64,000 nt of DNA from Planctomycetota bacterium (GCA_022711465.1 JAKLEZ010000015.1:62001-126000); one strand, 5' to 3'. Counted from the first letter of the stretch, positions 26,298 to 35,675 are shown. Numbers and translations are program-made. Notes: generated by a model from the letters alone, not told the origin.

Positions 26298-27176
26298 GTG
26301 GCGAAAAAAGCGACAGTTAAGAAAACAGGCCAGAAGGCGGCACCCAAGGCGGGCAAGATCACCCGACCCAAGAAGGCCGTGGAATCACCTCGGCCGGCCA
26401 AGAGTGCCGCACCTCGTCCCAGCAGCGCCACTGCCGGCAAGCAGGCCCCTTCGCGCAGCCCGAACCAGCCGGCCAAGCCCAGCAAGCTCCCAGTCAAAAC
26501 CGGGCCGGCCAAGAAGGCCGTACGGGAGATCGTGACCTCATCACAACCCAGAAAGCCCACCCTGACCAAGAAAGCCACCCCCGAAATCAAGAAGGCCCCG
26601 GTTGTGAAGATCGAGCCCGCTGACCGCGCTCCAGGCGGCAACAACCGCCCGCGGGCTGGAAGCTCAGGTGTCGATGGCCACGGCAAGGCCAAGCCCCGCC
26701 CGGCAGACGGAACGGCGTCAATCCGGCACGCCAAGCCGGTGCGAATCGACCGGCGACCCGTGATCCTCGAGTTGCCCCCGGAGATTCCGCCAACGTACCT
26801 GACTCCGGCAGAGCTCGAAGGCTTCCGCGAGATGCTGCTCCAGAAGCGCCACGAGCTGATCGGCGATGTGGCCAACCTCGAGGACGGCGCGATTCGTTCG
26901 GGGGGGGGGCAGAGCACCAGCGGTCTGTCGTCAATGCCCATCCACATGGCCGACATCGGAAGTGACACCTGGGAACAGGAATTGACCCTGGGTTTGATCG
27001 AGAACGAGCGAGGACTGCTGCGCGAGATTGACGAAGCCCTCGAGCGGATCAAGGATCGCACCTACGGCATGTGTCTGGCCACGGGAAAGCCGATCACCAA
27101 GGCCAGGCTGCGAGCCAAGCCATGGGCTAAGTACTGCATCGAGTATGCCCGCAAGCGTGAGCTGGGATTAGTCTAG
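26298..27176 (+). CDS. DksA/TraR-family regulator with long Lys/Pro/Ala-rich N-terminus
   Basis: About 293 residues. Residues 1-155 are a low-complexity basic tail (repeats of AKK, KPA and PKK type), resembling H1-like or DNA/RNA-binding tails. Residues 185-293 are a DksA/TraR fold: ELEGFREMLLQKRHELIGDV, LSSMPIHMADIGSDTWEQE and ALERIKDRTYGMCLATGKPI. The canonical four-Cys zinc site is reduced to two Cys (CLAT and CIEY). The start is chosen as GTG 26298 (GAGG at 26287-26290); ATG 26271 is in frame but has no ribosome site. A run of ten G (26900-26909) lies in the coding sequence. Followed 22 bases later by lspA. Confidence 0.85.
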   Translation: MAKKATVKKTGQKAAPKAGKITRPKKAVESPRPAKSAAPRPSSATAGKQAPSRSPNQPAKPSKLPVKTGPAKKAVREIVTSSQPRKPTLTKKATPEIKKAPVVKIEPADRAPGGNNRPRAGSSGVDGHGKAKPRPADGTASIRHAKPVRIDRRPVILELPPEIPPTYLTPAELEGFREMLLQKRHELIGDVANLEDGAIRSGGGQSTSGLSSMPIHMADIGSDTWEQELTLGLIENERGLLREIDEALERIKDRTYGMCLATGKPITKARLRAKPWAKYCIEYARKRELGLV

Positions 27177-27198
27177 CCGTCCTCGCCCGATCTCCTCT

Positions 27199-27978
27199 AT
27201 GGCAGAAAGCCCCCAAATCACCGCGTCTCAGCGACTGGATTCAGCCCCTGCTCTCCCGGTCCCATCTGCGATGCGTGATCTGCGGTCGCACCTCCGACTG
27301 TGGCCGGCGGCCGCCCTGGGACTGCTCGCGGATCTCTGGTCCAAGGACTGGGCCTTCTCCCATTTGAGTGCAAACCCCGATGCCTCGACCTCGATGGAGA
27401 TCATCCCCCACCTGATGACCTTCCGGCGGTCGCTGAACACCGGCGCCTTGTTCGGCATGGGCAAAGGCCTGGTGCCCCTGTTCATCGCCGCGTCCGTCAT
27501 CGCCTTGGCCTTCGTCCTCTACCTGTTCTATCACAGCAGCCGCGAACGCCGAAGCCTTCACGTGGCCCTGGGGCTGGTCCTGGCGGGCGCCCTGGGCAAC
27601 ATGTACGACCGGGTGTTCATGGTGGCCGACGTGGTCCATTACACCGTGGGCGGCCGCGAGTATGCGGACGCGGTGAAGCGGCTCCCGGATCTGGATTACC
27701 CCGGCGTCAAGATGGTCGGAACCTGGCCCAATGGCGAGCACCCGCGGCCGTTTCCTGACTCTCTCCAGCCGCGGTTCCATCAGCAGGGCGTGGTTCGCGA
27801 CTTCGTCAAAATGGAGCCGCGTTTCACGATCGCCGGCCATCACATCGAGATCTGGCCCTGGGTGTTCAATGTCGCCGACGTGCTGCTCGTCGTGGGGGTG
27901 GGTCTGCTCATGCTGAACTTCTGGTGGGAGCGGAAGGCGGAGAGGGCGGTCCACCCGCAGGCGAGCCAGAGTCCTTGA
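27199..27978 (+). CDS. lspA: Lipoprotein signal peptidase II with large insertion
   Basis: Cleaves signal peptides of diacylglyceryl-modified prolipoproteins; it fits the many lipoproteins in this window. Four predicted helices; catalytic aspartates are Asp137 in GNMYDRVF and Asp227 in FNVADVLLVVG. LspA usually has about 27 residues between the two, but here there are 90, so about 60 extra residues sit in the periplasmic region (VGGREYADAVKRLPDLDYPG onward). The cytoplasmic N-terminus is also about 30 residues longer than usual. ATG 27199 follows CTCCTCT without a good ribosome site, so an internal start near MRDLRSHLRLWP is possible. Confidence 0.9.
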   Translation: MAESPQITASQRLDSAPALPVPSAMRDLRSHLRLWPAAALGLLADLWSKDWAFSHLSANPDASTSMEIIPHLMTFRRSLNTGALFGMGKGLVPLFIAASVIALAFVLYLFYHSSRERRSLHVALGLVLAGALGNMYDRVFMVADVVHYTVGGREYADAVKRLPDLDYPGVKMVGTWPNGEHPRPFPDSLQPRFHQQGVVRDFVKMEPRFTIAGHHIEIWPWVFNVADVLLVVGVGLLMLNFWWERKAERAVHPQASQSP

Positions 27979-28044
27979 CACCCGGGGAGAAGAACCACGG
28001 CCAGGAAGCCCGTGGCACACCGATCTGCCAGTGGAAGATACTCA

Positions 28045-29196
28045 ATGCCTCGATGGGCTTTCACGCCTGACGACGAGCAGCACATGCGGCGGGCACTTGC
28101 CCTGGCCGCTCGCGGGCAAGGCTCGGTCGAGCCCAACCCGATGGTCGGCTGTGTGATCGTTCGGGGAAATCGAGTGGTCGGGGAAGGATACCACCGCCGG
28201 TTCGGCGGGCCACACGCCGAGGTCCATGCCCTTCGAGGCGCCGGGCGGCTCGCGAAGGGTGCCACCGCCTACGTGACCCTCGAGCCCTGCTGCCACTTTG
28301 GCAAGACTCCGCCCTGCACCCAGGCGCTCATCGCGGCCGGCATAAGCCGCGTCATCGTGGCGACGCCCGATCCCTTCCCAAAGGTGGCAGGAAGAGGTCT
28401 CCGACAGCTGAAGGCGGCGGGGCTCGAGGTCGCGGTCGGCCTGGGCGAAGCCGACGCGGTCGAGCTCAACCAGCCGTACCTCAAGCTCCAGCGTCAGGGC
28501 CGGCCGTGGGTTATCCTCAAATGGGCCCAGAGCATCGATGGCAAGATCGCAACCCGCAGCGGCGACTCGCAGTGGATCAGCGGCGAGCGATCGCGGGCCT
28601 TGGCTCACCGCATCCGCGGCCGGGTCGATGCCGTCATCGTCGGCGTGGGGACCGCGTTGGCCGACGATCCGCTGCTCACCTGCCGTCACGGACGCCCCAG
28701 GCGGACGGCCACCCGGATCGTGATCGACCCGCAACTCCGCCTCCCGCTGAGATCGCGGCTGGTTCGCACCGCCCGAACGGTGCCGACCATGGTCGTAGCC
28801 AATCAGCGATCGGCTTGCGGCCCGGCCGCCCGCAGGCTGGCCCGCGCCGGCGTCGAGGTGCTCGGCGTCCCTGCCACACGTTCCCGGCTGGACCTCGGCT
28901 GTCTCCTCGATGAACTCGGCCGCCGGCGAATGACCAACGTGATGGTCGAAGGGGGTGGCCAGACCCTGGGCCGCTTCTACGACGCGGGCCTGGCGGATGA
29001 GGCGATCATCTTCGTCGCCCCCCGCCTGATCGGCGGCGCGACGGCCACCGCTCCCCTCGCCGGCCTGGGCCCTGCGACGATGAAGGACCTGCACCGGCCA
29101 GGGCGCACAACCATCACCCGAGCCGGCGATGACCTCATATACACGCTGCGACTCGGGCCTGCTCGCCGGGGCGCCGCACACATGGCCAAGGTATGA
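28045..29196 (+). CDS. ribD: Bifunctional diaminohydroxyphosphoribosylaminopyrimidine deaminase / 5-amino-6-(5-phosphoribosylamino)uracil reductase
   Basis: Catalyses steps two and three of riboflavin synthesis. The 383-residue protein has a deaminase half with zinc motifs PHAEVHAL and EPCCHFGKTPPC, and a reductase half with WVILKWAQSIDGKIATRSGDSQWISG, DAVIVGVGTALADDPLLTCR and NVMVEGGGQTLGRF. All catalytic elements are present and the length is normal. ATG 28045 has GGAAGA six bases upstream; an in-frame start at 28012 has none. No other rib gene is seen in the window. Confidence 0.95.
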   Translation: MPRWAFTPDDEQHMRRALALAARGQGSVEPNPMVGCVIVRGNRVVGEGYHRRFGGPHAEVHALRGAGRLAKGATAYVTLEPCCHFGKTPPCTQALIAAGISRVIVATPDPFPKVAGRGLRQLKAAGLEVAVGLGEADAVELNQPYLKLQRQGRPWVILKWAQSIDGKIATRSGDSQWISGERSRALAHRIRGRVDAVIVGVGTALADDPLLTCRHGRPRRTATRIVIDPQLRLPLRSRLVRTARTVPTMVVANQRSACGPAARRLARAGVEVLGVPATRSRLDLGCLLDELGRRRMTNVMVEGGGQTLGRFYDAGLADEAIIFVAPRLIGGATATAPLAGLGPATMKDLHRPGRTTITRAGDDLIYTLRLGPARRGAAHMAKV

Positions 29197-29301
29197 AGCC
29201 CTGTCGCTCGGGACGTGCCGTCCCCGCTTCTCCACAAACCGCTCCAGCCGCCTGGTCGACAGTCGTTCGTTGGCCTCGCTGCCCGGGTGGTCTTTGACGG
29301 A

Positions 29302-32175
29302 TCATTTTCCCTCGAACCAGTTGTCACCCCAGGCGAGATCGACCTTGACCGGCACGCGCAGTGGCAGGGCGTTGCACATCTCCTGGCGGATGAACTCGGC
29401 CTCAGTCTCGACCGCGCTGCGGGGCACGTCGAAGACGAGTTCGTCGTGAACCTGGATGAGCATTCGCGTCGAGCGGTTGCCTTCGTGGATCTTGCGGTGG
29501 ATGTTGATCATGGCCTGCTTGATGAGGTCGGCGGCGCTGCCCTGGATGATGGTGTTGATCGCGAATCGCTCGGCGGCTGATCGCAGGCCGGTGTTGCGCG
29601 AGTTGATGTTCTCGATCGCCCGGCGACGGCCGAGGATGGTCCGCACGTGGCCGGCTCGGCGGGCCTCGGCCACTGCCTGGTCGATGAACTGCCGCAGGCC
29701 GGGGTAGCGGGCGAAGTACTTGTCGATGAACGTCTGGGCTTCGCCCACGGTCATGCCCGTGGTCCGCGAGAGGCCGAAGGCCGTCTGGCCGTAGATGATG
29801 CCGAAGTTGACCGCCTTGGCCCGGCCGCGCTGCTCGCGGGTGACCTCGTCGATGGGCACGCCGAAGACCTGGGCGGCCACGAACTGGTGAATGTCGCGGT
29901 CTTCGACGAACGCCTGCATGAGGGCGGCGTCCTGACAGAAGTGGGCCATGACCCGCAGCTCGATCTGCGAGTAGTCGGCAGTCAGGAGCACGTGGGTCTT
30001 ACCGCCGGGGACGAAGGCCCGGCGGATCTGCCGGCCGATCTCGGTGCGGATGGGAATATTCTGGAGGTTCGGATCGCTGGACGACAGGCGCCCGGTGACG
30101 GCCACGGTCTGGTTGAAGCTCGCGTGGACCCGGCCGGTGTCCGGGCAGACCATTTCCGGCAGGGTGTCGATGTAGGTGCCCTTGAGCTTGACCAGCTCGC
30201 GGTATTCCTTGACCAGCTTGGGCACGGGGTGGTCGGTCTGCCAGGCGAGGGTCTCCAGCGTCTCGGCGTCGGTGCTCTGGCCGGTCTTGGTCTTCTTGAC
30301 CGACGGCAGCTTGAGCTCGTCGAACAGCACCGCTGCAAGCTGCTTGGTCGAGTCGATGTTGAACGGATGCCCGGTCGCCTGGTGGATCTGGCGGGTCAGG
30401 TCGCCCAGCCGGCCGGCCAGCTCGCCGCTCATCTTCTTGAGGAATGGGGCGTCGAGCTTGACGCCCTCGGCTTCCATGGCCGCCAGAACCTCGACGAGCG
30501 GCATTTCCGTGTCGTGGAAGAGCCTGTCGACATCGCTGCCGGCGATTTGGGTGGAGAAGACCTTGTACAGCGACCAGGTGACGTCGGCGTCCTCGGCCGA
30601 ATACTCGCAGGCCCGGTCGGTGGGCACCTGGTCGAAGGTGATCTGATCCTTACCCTTGCCGATGAGGTCGCTGATCGGGATGGGTTCGAAGCCGAGGAGT
30701 GCGCGGGCCAGGGCGTCCATGCCGTGCGAGCGGCGAGACGAGTCGAGCACGAAGCTGGCGACCATGGTGTCGAACTCGATGCCGTTCACTGGCACGCCGT
30801 GGCGGATCATGACCACGAGATCGTACTTGATGTTCTGCCCGATCTTGCCCACCTTGGGGTCAGCCATGATCGGCCGGAGGGCTTCGAGGGTCGATTTCAG
30901 CGGCAGTGTCCGGCCCACGCCTCGGACGGGCAGGTAGTATCCCGTATCGCGCTTCCAGGAGAAGCTCAGGCCGACCAGTTTGGCCCAGGCGGGGTTGATG
31001 TGGGTGGTTTCGGTATCGAAGGCGAAGCGAGGCTGTTTCCGCAACTCGGCGAGGAAGGCGGTGAGTGATTCGGGGGTGTCGATCAGGAGGTACTCGCGCT
31101 TGGGGCGGGCGGCGAAGAGTTGCCCCGGGCCGGGTGCGGCGGGTGCCGGTTCCGATGGCGGCGGTTCGTGTGCCGCGCGGACCGGGCTCAGACCCGAGAA
31201 GAGGTCGTGCTGCGGACCGAAGAGTTGGCCCTGGCCGCTCTGAGTTGGGCGGTTGGCGGCCTGAGGCGTGCTCGGCGCGGGAGTTGACTTGGCACCGGCA
31301 TCCGAGGCATTGCCGACGAGATCCGCGAACTGGTCAGCCAGGCGGCGGAAGCCGAGTTCCACGAAGACCGGGTGCAGGGCCGCGGCATTCAGCTCCGTCC
31401 ACCGGCAGGCTTCGAGGTTGAACTCGAAGGGGACGTCCTGGCGGAGGGTGACCAGCTGCCGGGTTCGTTCGAGATGCTTGGCGAAAGCCAGCACGTTCTG
31501 GCGCATGGCGGGGGTGAGTTCAGCCGCATGTTCGATCACGGCTGCGGCGGAGCCGAAACGGGCGATGAGGTCGGCGGCCTTCTTGGGGCCGATCCCCTTG
31601 ACGCCGGGCACGTTGTCGGTCGAATCACCGGTCAGGGTCTGAATCTCGACGGCCTTGTCCGGCGCGTAGCCTTTGGCCCTGCGGAGATCCTCCGGTCCGA
31701 GGAACTCGTTCTTTCCCGGATCGAAGAGGCAGACGCGATCGGAGAGCAACTGGTCGAGATCCTTATCCTTGCTGACCAGGCAGATCTGAAGGTCCTGCTG
31801 GTCGGCCAGTCTTCGACAGAGCGTGGCCATGACGTCGTCGGCTTCGAAGGTTGGGATGCTGATGATCGGGATGGACTGGGAGGCGACGATCTGGAGGATT
31901 CGCTGGATTTGTGGGGCGAGGTCCTCGGGGGGCGGTTCGCGGTTGGCCTTGTACTGGGGATCGATTCCGCGGCGGAAGACGGCGGCGTCGGGGCTGTCCA
32001 TGGCCATGGCCAGGTAGTCCGGTTTCTGCTCGCGGATGAGTTGGAGGAGCGTCTGGGTGAAGACGAAGGTGGCCCGGGTCGGCTCGCCCCGGGGTGAACT
32101 GAGGTGCTGGAAAGGCGCGTAGTAGGAGCGGAAGATCTGACCGAGGCCGTCGATGATGAAGAAGCGTCTGGCCAT
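29302..32175 (-). CDS. polA: DNA polymerase I
   Basis: A 957-residue protein with all three domains. The 5' nuclease (about 1-290) shows TFEADDVMATLCRRLA and GIGPKKAADLI. A Pro/Gln-rich linker follows (about 300-370). The 3'-5' exonuclease has FAFDTETTHINPAWAKLVG, so the Asp-x-Glu metal site is intact and proofreading is expected. The polymerase has motif A TADYSQIELRVMAHF, motif B RGRAKAVNFGIIYGQT and motif C QVHDELVFDVP. ATG 32175 begins the 5' nuclease domain (MARRFFIIDGLGQIFRS) with GTAGGCGA upstream. The ORF extension to 32259 is not used because the promoter at 32220-32247 lies inside it. Confidence 0.97.
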   Translation of the reverse strand: MARRFFIIDGLGQIFRSYYAPFQHLSSPRGEPTRATFVFTQTLLQLIREQKPDYLAMAMDSPDAAVFRRGIDPQYKANREPPPEDLAPQIQRILQIVASQSIPIISIPTFEADDVMATLCRRLADQQDLQICLVSKDKDLDQLLSDRVCLFDPGKNEFLGPEDLRRAKGYAPDKAVEIQTLTGDSTDNVPGVKGIGPKKAADLIARFGSAAAVIEHAAELTPAMRQNVLAFAKHLERTRQLVTLRQDVPFEFNLEACRWTELNAAALHPVFVELGFRRLADQFADLVGNASDAGAKSTPAPSTPQAANRPTQSGQGQLFGPQHDLFSGLSPVRAAHEPPPSEPAPAAPGPGQLFAARPKREYLLIDTPESLTAFLAELRKQPRFAFDTETTHINPAWAKLVGLSFSWKRDTGYYLPVRGVGRTLPLKSTLEALRPIMADPKVGKIGQNIKYDLVVMIRHGVPVNGIEFDTMVASFVLDSSRRSHGMDALARALLGFEPIPISDLIGKGKDQITFDQVPTDRACEYSAEDADVTWSLYKVFSTQIAGSDVDRLFHDTEMPLVEVLAAMEAEGVKLDAPFLKKMSGELAGRLGDLTRQIHQATGHPFNIDSTKQLAAVLFDELKLPSVKKTKTGQSTDAETLETLAWQTDHPVPKLVKEYRELVKLKGTYIDTLPEMVCPDTGRVHASFNQTVAVTGRLSSSDPNLQNIPIRTEIGRQIRRAFVPGGKTHVLLTADYSQIELRVMAHFCQDAALMQAFVEDRDIHQFVAAQVFGVPIDEVTREQRGRAKAVNFGIIYGQTAFGLSRTTGMTVGEAQTFIDKYFARYPGLRQFIDQAVAEARRAGHVRTILGRRRAIENINSRNTGLRSAAERFAINTIIQGSAADLIKQAMINIHRKIHEGNRSTRMLIQVHDELVFDVPRSAVETEAEFIRQEMCNALPLRVPVKVDLAWGDNWFEGK

Positions 32176-32219
32176 TTCGCCTACCCGCCCGAGTCTCTTG
32201 CTGAGCGGAACCGGTCTCA

Positions 32220-32247
32220 ACTGTAAGAAGGCGGGGAGGGGTGTCAA
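32220..32247 (-). promoter_or_regulatory. Probable promoter of polA
   Basis: On the minus strand TTGACA (32247-32242), 16-base spacer, TACAGT (32225-32220), about 40 bases before the polA start. The region 32176-32285 is shared with the divergent yhbY gene. Confidence 0.55.
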
Positions 32248-32285
32248 GATTGTGATCACGAGCCGCGGGCGGTAAGGTGGCGGGC

Positions 32286-32597
32286 ATGAATCGACCCGCC
32301 GTGGAACGTGAGCCGGGGCCCATCCCGGAGCCTGCCAAGCGAAAGGCGTTGAGCGCCCGGGGCAATGCCCTGAAGGCCAAGTTGGCCCTTGGGCGCCAGG
32401 GGCTGCGCGAGGCCTTTGTGGTCCAGGTTCGAGTCGCCTTCACCCACACGGATCTGCTCAAGATACGGCTGGCGGCCGAGGGTGTGGAGGAGACGAAGGA
32501 TCTCGCCGCAGAGCTGGCCCGACGGGTCCCCTGTCATCTTCTGCAATGCACCGGACACGTGGCCCTACTCTATCTGCCTCTGCCCAAGGAACGCTGA
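32286..32597 (+). CDS. yhbY: CRS1/YhbY-domain RNA-binding protein
   Basis: A 103-residue KH-like RNA-binding protein linked in other bacteria to 50S ribosome assembly. The fold is recognisable from LSARGNALKAKLALGRQGLREAF, THTDLLKIRLAAEG, LAAELARRVPCHLLQCTGHVALLYLP. The usual GxxG loop reads LGRQG here. ATG 32286 has AAGGTGG upstream; an in-frame ATG at 32277 precedes it by three codons. It is divergent from polA and precedes the cytochrome gene by about 110 bases. Confidence 0.85.
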   Translation: MNRPAVEREPGPIPEPAKRKALSARGNALKAKLALGRQGLREAFVVQVRVAFTHTDLLKIRLAAEGVEETKDLAAELARRVPCHLLQCTGHVALLYLPLPKER

Positions 32598-32705
32598 TGA
32601 GTGACGAGGGACGAGTCCCGTGGCCTGCGACCTCAAGCCCGGCCCGGTTTGCCAGGCGAGTCGCGAGGGCTGTGTCCGCGGTCTTGGTGCAAGGGGGTCA
32701 TCGCG

Positions 32706-34934
32706 GTGAAGGGTAGCGGGCTTCTTGCCGTGGTTAACCTTGGGCTTGCGATGAGCCCGTGCACCTCGTTCGGGGGCGAGCCGCCGATGTCCCAACCGGC
32801 GGGACTGGGGGTTTACGCGAGCTACGGTGGCTCGGCGAGTTGCGCGGAGTGCCACCCGCAGGCGTACGATGACTGGAAGCGCTCGCACCATGCCAAGGCT
32901 CAGCGGCCGATTGTGGCGGTGCTGGACGGCGAGGCGTTCGAACCTCTGCAGATCATCGCCCACGGTTCGCAGCTATCCGTGGCCCAGACGGAGGGTGGCC
33001 GGTTCTCGATCGCGACCACGGGGTTGGACGGCACGCAGCAGGCATTCGAACCGATTGGGGCGATCGGCGTTGATCCGCTCTGGCAGTACCTCATTCCGGC
33101 GCCGGGTGGACGGCTGCAGGTCACGGAACTGGCGTTCGAGCCGGCTCGCAAGGAGTGGTTCAACGTCTACGGGAGCGAGGACCGCAAGGCCGGCGAGTGG
33201 GGTCACTGGACCGGCCGGGGAATGAACTGGAACTCGATGTGTGCCGCGTGTCACACCACCGGTTTCCGCAAGAACTATGATCCGGCCAAGGACGGGTACC
33301 GTTCGACCTACGTGGAGCAAGGCGTCGGTTGCGAGCAGTGCCACGGTCCGATGCGGGCTCACAACGAATGGCAGCGGGCCCACAAAGACCAGAAGGGTGA
33401 CCCGACGATCACGCCGATGGATCGTCAGAAGTATTTATCGGTATGCGGTTCCTGCCATGCCCGGCGTGCGGATCTGACCGGAAACTTCATGGTGGGCGAC
33501 GAGTTCTCCGACCACTATGAGCTAATGGTTCCGGATCCGACCGACCTGTACTACCCGGACGGCCAGGTGCGTGACGAGGATTTCGAGTTTGCGGCTTTCA
33601 GTCTCAGTCACATGCAGCAATGGGGGGTGCGTTGCACGGACTGTCACCAGTGGCACACCGGCAAGCCCACGCGGCGGGATAATCGCCTCTGCCTGCGTTG
33701 TCACGAGAACGGCATTACCACGAAGATCCCGATCGACGAGGTCAAGCACAGCTTTCATCCGCGGGACAAGGGCGGTTTCTTGTGCGTGGACTGCCACATG
33801 CCGGTCACGCCCTTCATGCAGCGGCATCCGCGACATGATCACGGCATGACCGTGCCCGACCCGGAACTGACGCGCGACTACGGCGTCCCGAACGCCTGTA
33901 CCCGCTGCCACGCGGACAAGGGGCTGCAGTGGTCGATCGACTATGTACGGCAGTGGTACGGCCCGCGTATGAACCGTCCGACAACCGTGCGATCGCGGCT
34001 GCTGTCGCGGCTCAAGAAGAGCGATGCGGGCGCCATCCCCGATGTGGTCAAGCTGCTCCAAGAGGAGAAGAACCCCACGTGGCGGGCAGTCTATGCCCGG
34101 TTCTTGGCCCCGTTCGCCCTGGAGGCGCGTGATCCCGGGGCTCGGCGTGTGCCGGTCGAGTCGCTGATCCGCTTGCTGGACGATCCCGCCCCACTGCCGC
34201 AGGCCGTGGCGATCGAGTCGCTGGAACCCTATGCCGAGTCGATGGCCGAGCCGCTGGCCGCCAAGCTGCAGAGTCCCAGCCGGCTGGTACGTGTGAAGGC
34301 CGCCTGGGGGTTGCGGACACGGCTCGATCTCGACTCGACTGCGGGCAAGGACCTGGTGGGCTTGTTGGCGACCCACCAGGACCAGCCGACTGGGGCGTTA
34401 CATCAGGCGGCGCTGTGGATGGATCGCGGCCAGACCCAGGAGGCCTTACCGTGGTATGAGAAGGCGATCGCATGGGATCCGGCCGCCGCCCCGGTTCGGC
34501 ACGGGCTGGCCATCGCTCTCCAGAGCCTTGGCCGGTCCGAGGAGGCGATCATGCAGCTGCGGAAGGCTGCGGAGATCGAGCCCGGCCAGTCAGCCTATCC
34601 CTATGCCCTGGGGCTGCTCTATGCCGAACTGGGTCGGATCGCGGACGCCCGCGATGCGATACGGGCGGCCATTGGCAAGGATCGCGGCCAGAGCCGGTAC
34701 TGGTACAATCTTGGCTTGGCTGAGTCGCAGCTTGGTGAACCGGGGGCGGCCATTGAGGCCATCCGGCAAGCCGAGCAGCTCGAGCCCGATGTGGCCGACT
34801 ACCCCTTCGCCCGGGCGACGATTCACCTGCGGCTGGGTCAGAGATCGGACGCGGAGGAGGCGTTGCGGCGAGCGTTGAGCATCGACCCGAACCATCCGGG
34901 CGCCCGAGCGGCCATCAGTGGAGGGAACCCTTAG
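32706..34934 (+). CDS. Eight-haem cytochrome c with C-terminal HEAT and TPR repeats
   Basis: A periplasmic multihaem c-type cytochrome of the c554/NrfA-like group. Eight CXXCH motifs are visible in order: CAECH, CAACH, CEQCH, CGSCH, CTDCH, CLRCH, CVDCH, CTRCH. The haem part covers about residues 40-420, then HEAT-like repeats (about 440-580) and three or four TPRs (AAPVRHGLAIALQSLGRSEE; RYWYNLGLAESQLGEPGAA). The start is taken as GTG 32706, preceded by AAGGGGG and followed by a signal peptide (GLLAVVNLGLAMSPC); the frame is open upstream to 32601. Electron partners and substrate are not encoded nearby. Confidence 0.88.
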   Translation: MKGSGLLAVVNLGLAMSPCTSFGGEPPMSQPAGLGVYASYGGSASCAECHPQAYDDWKRSHHAKAQRPIVAVLDGEAFEPLQIIAHGSQLSVAQTEGGRFSIATTGLDGTQQAFEPIGAIGVDPLWQYLIPAPGGRLQVTELAFEPARKEWFNVYGSEDRKAGEWGHWTGRGMNWNSMCAACHTTGFRKNYDPAKDGYRSTYVEQGVGCEQCHGPMRAHNEWQRAHKDQKGDPTITPMDRQKYLSVCGSCHARRADLTGNFMVGDEFSDHYELMVPDPTDLYYPDGQVRDEDFEFAAFSLSHMQQWGVRCTDCHQWHTGKPTRRDNRLCLRCHENGITTKIPIDEVKHSFHPRDKGGFLCVDCHMPVTPFMQRHPRHDHGMTVPDPELTRDYGVPNACTRCHADKGLQWSIDYVRQWYGPRMNRPTTVRSRLLSRLKKSDAGAIPDVVKLLQEEKNPTWRAVYARFLAPFALEARDPGARRVPVESLIRLLDDPAPLPQAVAIESLEPYAESMAEPLAAKLQSPSRLVRVKAAWGLRTRLDLDSTAGKDLVGLLATHQDQPTGALHQAALWMDRGQTQEALPWYEKAIAWDPAAAPVRHGLAIALQSLGRSEEAIMQLRKAAEIEPGQSAYPYALGLLYAELGRIADARDAIRAAIGKDRGQSRYWYNLGLAESQLGEPGAAIEAIRQAEQLEPDVADYPFARATIHLRLGQRSDAEEALRRALSIDPNHPGARAAISGGNP

Positions 34935-34937
34935 GCC

Positions 34938-35675
34938 ATGAGTGCGTCGCAGGGTGTGCCGCCGCGTCGGCGTTGGGCGGTCTGGTCGAAGCGACTAGGC
35001 ATTGCTGCCGCTCTGCTGCTGGTCGTGGTTGCGGGCACGGGTTGGCTGCTTTTCCAGCACATTCCGGCGTGGTACCGCCCGATGGAGATCTCGCCCGAGG
35101 CGGCCGTGACGGTGAGGACCGAGTTTGCGAACATGATTGACGGGGTTGGTGGCGGGCTGAACAGCGCCCAAGGCAGATTCGAGTGTCGCTTCACGCAGGC
35201 GCAACTCAACACCTGGGTGGCAGGGCGTGAGGCCATTGACCCGATGACCCGCAAATGGCTTCCTTCCGGGCTGCGTGATCCGATGGTGGTGATTGAGCCA
35301 GACGGTGCTCGCCTGGCGGTGGCCGCCCGCACTGGCGGGGTGGAGACCGTGCTGGGCCTCAAGGTGCAGGCTCATGTCGAGGAGAAGGGCATCCGGGTGT
35401 GGCTGACGGACGTCACTTGCGGCTCACTGCCGGTGCCACGAGCTTTGATCGAGGATCAACTGGGCAAGATCGACGCTGCTTTGCGGAGCAGGGGAGGCCG
35501 TGGGGAAGTCGAGTGGCCGATTCCCTCGCTCACGGGTCTGTTTGAGGGGATCCTGCTGCCCAACGAGTGGGACTGGCCCAATGTTCGGCGGCGGTTTCGA
35601 ATTGCGGAGGTCAGGGCAGAGCCGGGGATCCTAATCCTGACGTTGGAGCCGTTGGGCTCACACCGGAGTCGCTGA
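34938..35675 (+). CDS. Membrane-anchored hypothetical protein
   Basis: A 245-residue protein with one N-terminal helix (LGIAAALLLVVVAGTGWLLF) and a soluble extracytoplasmic part. The soluble part has a long repeat-free beta-rich pattern, for example RFECRFTQAQLNTWVAGREA and DPMVVIEPDGARLAVAARTG, similar in layout to DUF2140/LptC-like lipid-binding sheets. This is only a resemblance. It starts three bases after the cytochrome stop, so it should be co-translated with it. Its last 65 bases overlap the tail of the convergent LigD-PE gene. Confidence 0.7.
   Translation: MSASQGVPPRRRWAVWSKRLGIAAALLLVVVAGTGWLLFQHIPAWYRPMEISPEAAVTVRTEFANMIDGVGGGLNSAQGRFECRFTQAQLNTWVAGREAIDPMTRKWLPSGLRDPMVVIEPDGARLAVAARTGGVETVLGLKVQAHVEEKGIRVWLTDVTCGSLPVPRALIEDQLGKIDAALRSRGGRGEVEWPIPSLTGLFEGILLPNEWDWPNVRRRFRIAEVRAEPGILILTLEPLGSHRSR

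Noticed and set aside
29647..31068. 473-residue plus-strand open frame
   Set aside because: Antisense to polA, whose polymerase and exonuclease motifs are complete.
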